A stretch of 64,000 bases of DNA from an uncultured Atopobiaceae bacterium (GTDB lineage Bacteria > Actinomycetota > Coriobacteriia > Coriobacteriales > Atopobiaceae). The notes under the pieces are model-generated. The model saw only the letters and a program-made list of their open reading frames with translations, ran no database searches and was not told the origin of the DNA. The translations under genes and the position numbers were made by a program. Below, in pieces: positions 62,188 to 64,000 of the stretch (position 1 is its first letter; every line of letters starts with the position of its first letter). The stretch is from the NCBI GenBank assembly GCA_944322145.1, contig CALUNW010000002.1, positions 234,921-298,920 of the forward strand, written 5' to 3'.

Positions 62188-62454
62188 ATGAAGCTCAAGG
62201 ATGGTTTCGTTCTCCGCGAGATCGCGGGCTCCTTCATGGTGGTCCCCGTTGGCAAGCGCACGCAGGAGGTCCCGGGCGTGATCGCCCTCACGGAGTCCGG
62301 AGCGCTTCTCTGGAAGAGGCTCGAGGAGGGCGCGGACGAGAAGGACCTCGTCGCGGCGCTGCTCGACGAGTACGAGGTCTCCGAGGAGCAGGCGGCCGCC
62401 GACGTCGCCGCCTTCGTGAAGAAGGCCGCCGACGAGGGCCTCTTCGAGGAGTAG
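62188..62454 (+). CDS. PqqD-like RiPP recognition element
   Basis: 88 residues. The winged-helix PqqD fold is suggested by FVLREIAGSFMVVPVG (N-terminal beta strands), ALTESGALLWKRLEEGADEK (helix after the conserved L-N/T-xxGxxLW) and LVAALLDEYEVSEEQAAADV. PqqD-type proteins bind the leader peptide and present it to the radical SAM maturase. ATG at 62188 follows AAGGGG. The next gene, maturase 2, starts one base after the stop. It could serve both maturases. Confidence 0.87.
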   Translation: MKLKDGFVLREIAGSFMVVPVGKRTQEVPGVIALTESGALLWKRLEEGADEKDLVAALLDEYEVSEEQAAADVAAFVKKAADEGLFEE

Positions 62455-62455
62455 C

Positions 62456-63559
62456 GTGGGCGCTCTCGACGACATCACGTGGAAGAGCCTGTTTGATGAC
62501 CTGTGGCTTCGTGCTCGTAGGGAAGCCATCCCCATTTCAGGTACCTTCGAGTTAACCCCTCTCTGCAACTTCCGTTGTCGTATGTGCTATGTGCGCCTCG
62601 ATCCAGAGGAGATGAAGCGTCGCGGAACGTTGTATCCGGCTAACGCTTGGCTAAAAATGGCTCGTGAAGCTGTCGACATGGGGCTTGTGCGTGTTTCACT
62701 CACCGGTGGAGAGATTCTCACACGTCCAGACTTTGCAGAAATCTATTCCGGCCTATGCGAGATGGGGCTCCTCGTCTCTCTAATGAGCAACGGATATTTA
62801 CTAACGAAAGAACTAACGGAGCTTTTAAAGGAGTATCCGCCATCGAACGTTCGCTTCACGCTCTATGGTACGTCGAATGAAACCTACGAACGCCTTTGCG
62901 GAGTCAAAAACGGCTTTTCACGGGTAATGAAGTCCGTTGACATGCTTCGTCAGTCGGGTGTCCCTGTTTCATTTGCCTTCACCCAAACGAAGGTTAATTA
63001 CAGCGATCTCAATGAGGCTATCGAGATTGCCCGTAAGCTTGACACATCCATCGAAATAGCCTCAGATCTCACCCCGGCGGTCCGTGGCGCGCACAGTGAG
63101 GCAGAGTGCCTCCGTGTTTCATCTGATACTCGAAAAGCAGTTCGTGACTTAACGGAAGCAGAGCGCCGACACATCGAAGACGACGTTGCCAATACACCTG
63201 AGGCGAAAGAACTCCTTACAGGGGCCTTTGGGACCTGCAGGCACTACCGGACCTTCTTTTTTGTCGACTGGAATGGTGACATGGAGTCTTGCGCCCTCAT
63301 GTCCCACTGTCACAGCCGCCCCTTCGAAGTTGGCTTTAAAGAAGCATGGAACGACATGCTTTCTAAGCTTGAACTTATTCGCGTCCCACAAAAATGTCTT
63401 AGTTGTATAGCCTACCCGCTCTGTACTGCATGCCCCGGAAGAAGGGAGGTAGAGACGGGAAATGTCGAAGGAGTGCCATCTCGCTCCTGCGAGGATGCCT
63501 TCGACCGGCTATCATTAATAAATAACGCCGATCCACATAAGGAGGTGACTCAAGCATGA
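62456..63559 (+). CDS. Radical SAM/SPASM peptide maturase 2
   Basis: 367 residues. Same architecture as maturase 1: CNFRCRMCY at identical positions (Cys37, 41, 44), GGE 84-86, SPASM Cys261, 279, 285, 314, 317, 323, 326 and 345. It shares long identical stretches with maturase 1 (FELTPLCNFRCRMCYVRLDP). GTG start one base after the PqqD-like stop. From about codon 20 the GC content drops sharply and TTA, ATA and AGT-type codons appear, unlike maturase 1 and the rest of the window. The stop overlaps precursor 2 (ATGA). Confidence 0.9.
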   Translation: MGALDDITWKSLFDDLWLRARREAIPISGTFELTPLCNFRCRMCYVRLDPEEMKRRGTLYPANAWLKMAREAVDMGLVRVSLTGGEILTRPDFAEIYSGLCEMGLLVSLMSNGYLLTKELTELLKEYPPSNVRFTLYGTSNETYERLCGVKNGFSRVMKSVDMLRQSGVPVSFAFTQTKVNYSDLNEAIEIARKLDTSIEIASDLTPAVRGAHSEAECLRVSSDTRKAVRDLTEAERRHIEDDVANTPEAKELLTGAFGTCRHYRTFFFVDWNGDMESCALMSHCHSRPFEVGFKEAWNDMLSKLELIRVPQKCLSCIAYPLCTACPGRREVETGNVEGVPSRSCEDAFDRLSLINNADPHKEVTQA

Positions 63560-63723
63560 AGAACAAGTACACGGCACCAGAGCTTGCAGTCCTTACTGTT
63601 AAAGCTGACGAGCGGTTCACTGCGGAATGCAATGAATCCGTCGACGTCGGCGATTGGAAAAACCCTGTCGCTTGCATCATCACCCGTGGAGATGGTCCTA
63701 AGGTATGGACCATGAACTCCTAG
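63556..63723 (+). CDS. Putative RiPP precursor peptide 2
   Basis: 55 residues. Leader MKNKYTAPELAVLTVKADER resembles that of precursor 1; Cys25 is shared and a second Cys is at residue 40. The core (from ~25) is VDVGDWKNPVACIITRGDG-like, with Trp, Lys, Asn and Gly and a C-terminal WTMNS. ATG overlaps the maturase 2 stop and GGAGGTG lies 8 bases upstream. Low GC like its maturase. The maturase-then-precursor layout repeats that of the first pair. Confidence 0.78.
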   Translation: MKNKYTAPELAVLTVKADERFTAECNESVDVGDWKNPVACIITRGDGPKVWTMNS

Positions 63724-63745
63724 CTCATGTGCCCGTCACGAAGTT

Positions 63746-63781
63746 GCGCCCCTTGATGGATCCCCTCAAGGGGCGCGATTC
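63746..63781 (+). terminator. Terminator after precursor 2
   Basis: Perfect 11-bp stem (GCGCCCCTTGA at 63746-63756 with 63766-63776) followed by GATTCTTA, 23 bases after the stop. It closes the RiPP operon. Confidence 0.78.
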
Positions 63782-64000
63782 TTATGGAGGTATGAGCCCA
63801 ATACCTTGAATGTCTCAAAACGCCCATAGAACTGAATACGAATTACGCCTTCCGCGATGCTCAGACTTCTATCGTGGCGGATCAGCACTCTTCTTTACGA
63901 GTAAGCTTCATTTTCTCCCACACTGAGTACTGCACGTAGTTAGTACCGCCGTTCTACGAAAACGGTACCGCCTCTGGACGAGAGGCGGTACCGCTGTTCT
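63782..64000. other. Low-GC region at the window edge with a hairpin
   Basis: No gene I can support. A 13-bp perfect stem (63963-63975 with 63981-63993) carrying GGTACCGCCTCT ends the window. GTACCGC(C/T)GTTCT occurs at 63943-63955 and again at 63988-64000 in the same orientation. GC stays low as in maturase 2, so the atypical segment continues past the edge. Confidence 0.6.

Noticed and set aside
62124..62200. Small frame beginning MSKIKVYDC before the PqqD-like gene
   Set aside because: It runs out of frame into the PqqD-like gene and has no leader pattern or ribosome site.
63810..63926. 38-codon plus frame after precursor 2 as a possible third precursor
   Set aside because: No ribosome site, lies after a terminator, lacks the Tyr5/Pro8/Leu10 leader pattern.

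Overview
The window is high-GC actinobacterial DNA. Gene content and order (MreBCD/RodA with TIGR03960 and DUF2344 family proteins, a membrane LuxR-type regulator, a compact aromatic-amino-acid operon, pyruvate phosphate dikinase, UDP-galactopyranose mutase) fit the class Coriobacteriia, most likely an Olsenella/Atopobium-like member of Atopobiaceae. That placement is inference from gene content; the window contains no rRNA.

Layout. 1-6.7 kb (minus): start of ppdK, a short PPDK-regulator-like protein, then rpsP-khpA-rimM-trmD-lepB-glyQ-glyS read from right to left. 6.9-8.9 kb (plus): an OmpR-type two-component system. 8.9-16.7 kb (minus): rplU-rpmA-obgE-proB-proA-nadD-yqeK-rsfS-dinB. 16.8-28.3 kb (minus): cyclophilin, TPR protein, mreB-mreC-mreD-PBP2-rodA, a DUF697-like protein, a TIGR03960 radical SAM protein and its DUF2344 partner. 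28.4-34.4 kb (minus): P-type ATPase, aconitase and a zinc-ribbon membrane protein with overlapping ends. A tRNA-Arg(CCG) lies at 34.7 kb. 34.9-44.4 kb (plus): aroF, tyrA, aroB, aroA, aroC, pheA, an aroE-aroK fusion and a PTS EIIB-aroQ fusion, which together cover every shikimate step to chorismate plus the two prephenate branches. 44.8-50.1 kb: a small membrane protein, a regulator with two LuxR domains, 5-formyl-THF cyclo-ligase, trpS and argF. 50.3-56.3 kb (plus): ppk1, an RlmD-type RNA methyltransferase, a ferredoxin, maf and a P1-family peptidase. 56.4-60.0 kb: a family 2 glycosyltransferase, glf and pta.

60.3-63.7 kb (plus) is the most interesting region: a candidate RiPP (ribosomally made, modified peptide) locus. 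A small winged-helix protein is followed by a radical SAM/SPASM maturase and a 61-residue precursor-like peptide. After a terminator comes a PqqD-like recognition protein, a second paralogous maturase and a 55-residue precursor-like peptide. The two peptides share a leader pattern and a Cys at position 25, but their C-terminal parts differ. The second maturase and its peptide have visibly lower GC and different codon use, which suggests a mosaic origin.

Intergenic DNA is rich in inverted repeats: a GGGGAC/GTCCCC palindrome family, three islands sharing related words (15.8, 44.5 and 48.9 kb), a perfect 49-bp-arm palindrome after the methyltransferase gene, and an interlocked two-copy inverted element between aroC and pheA.
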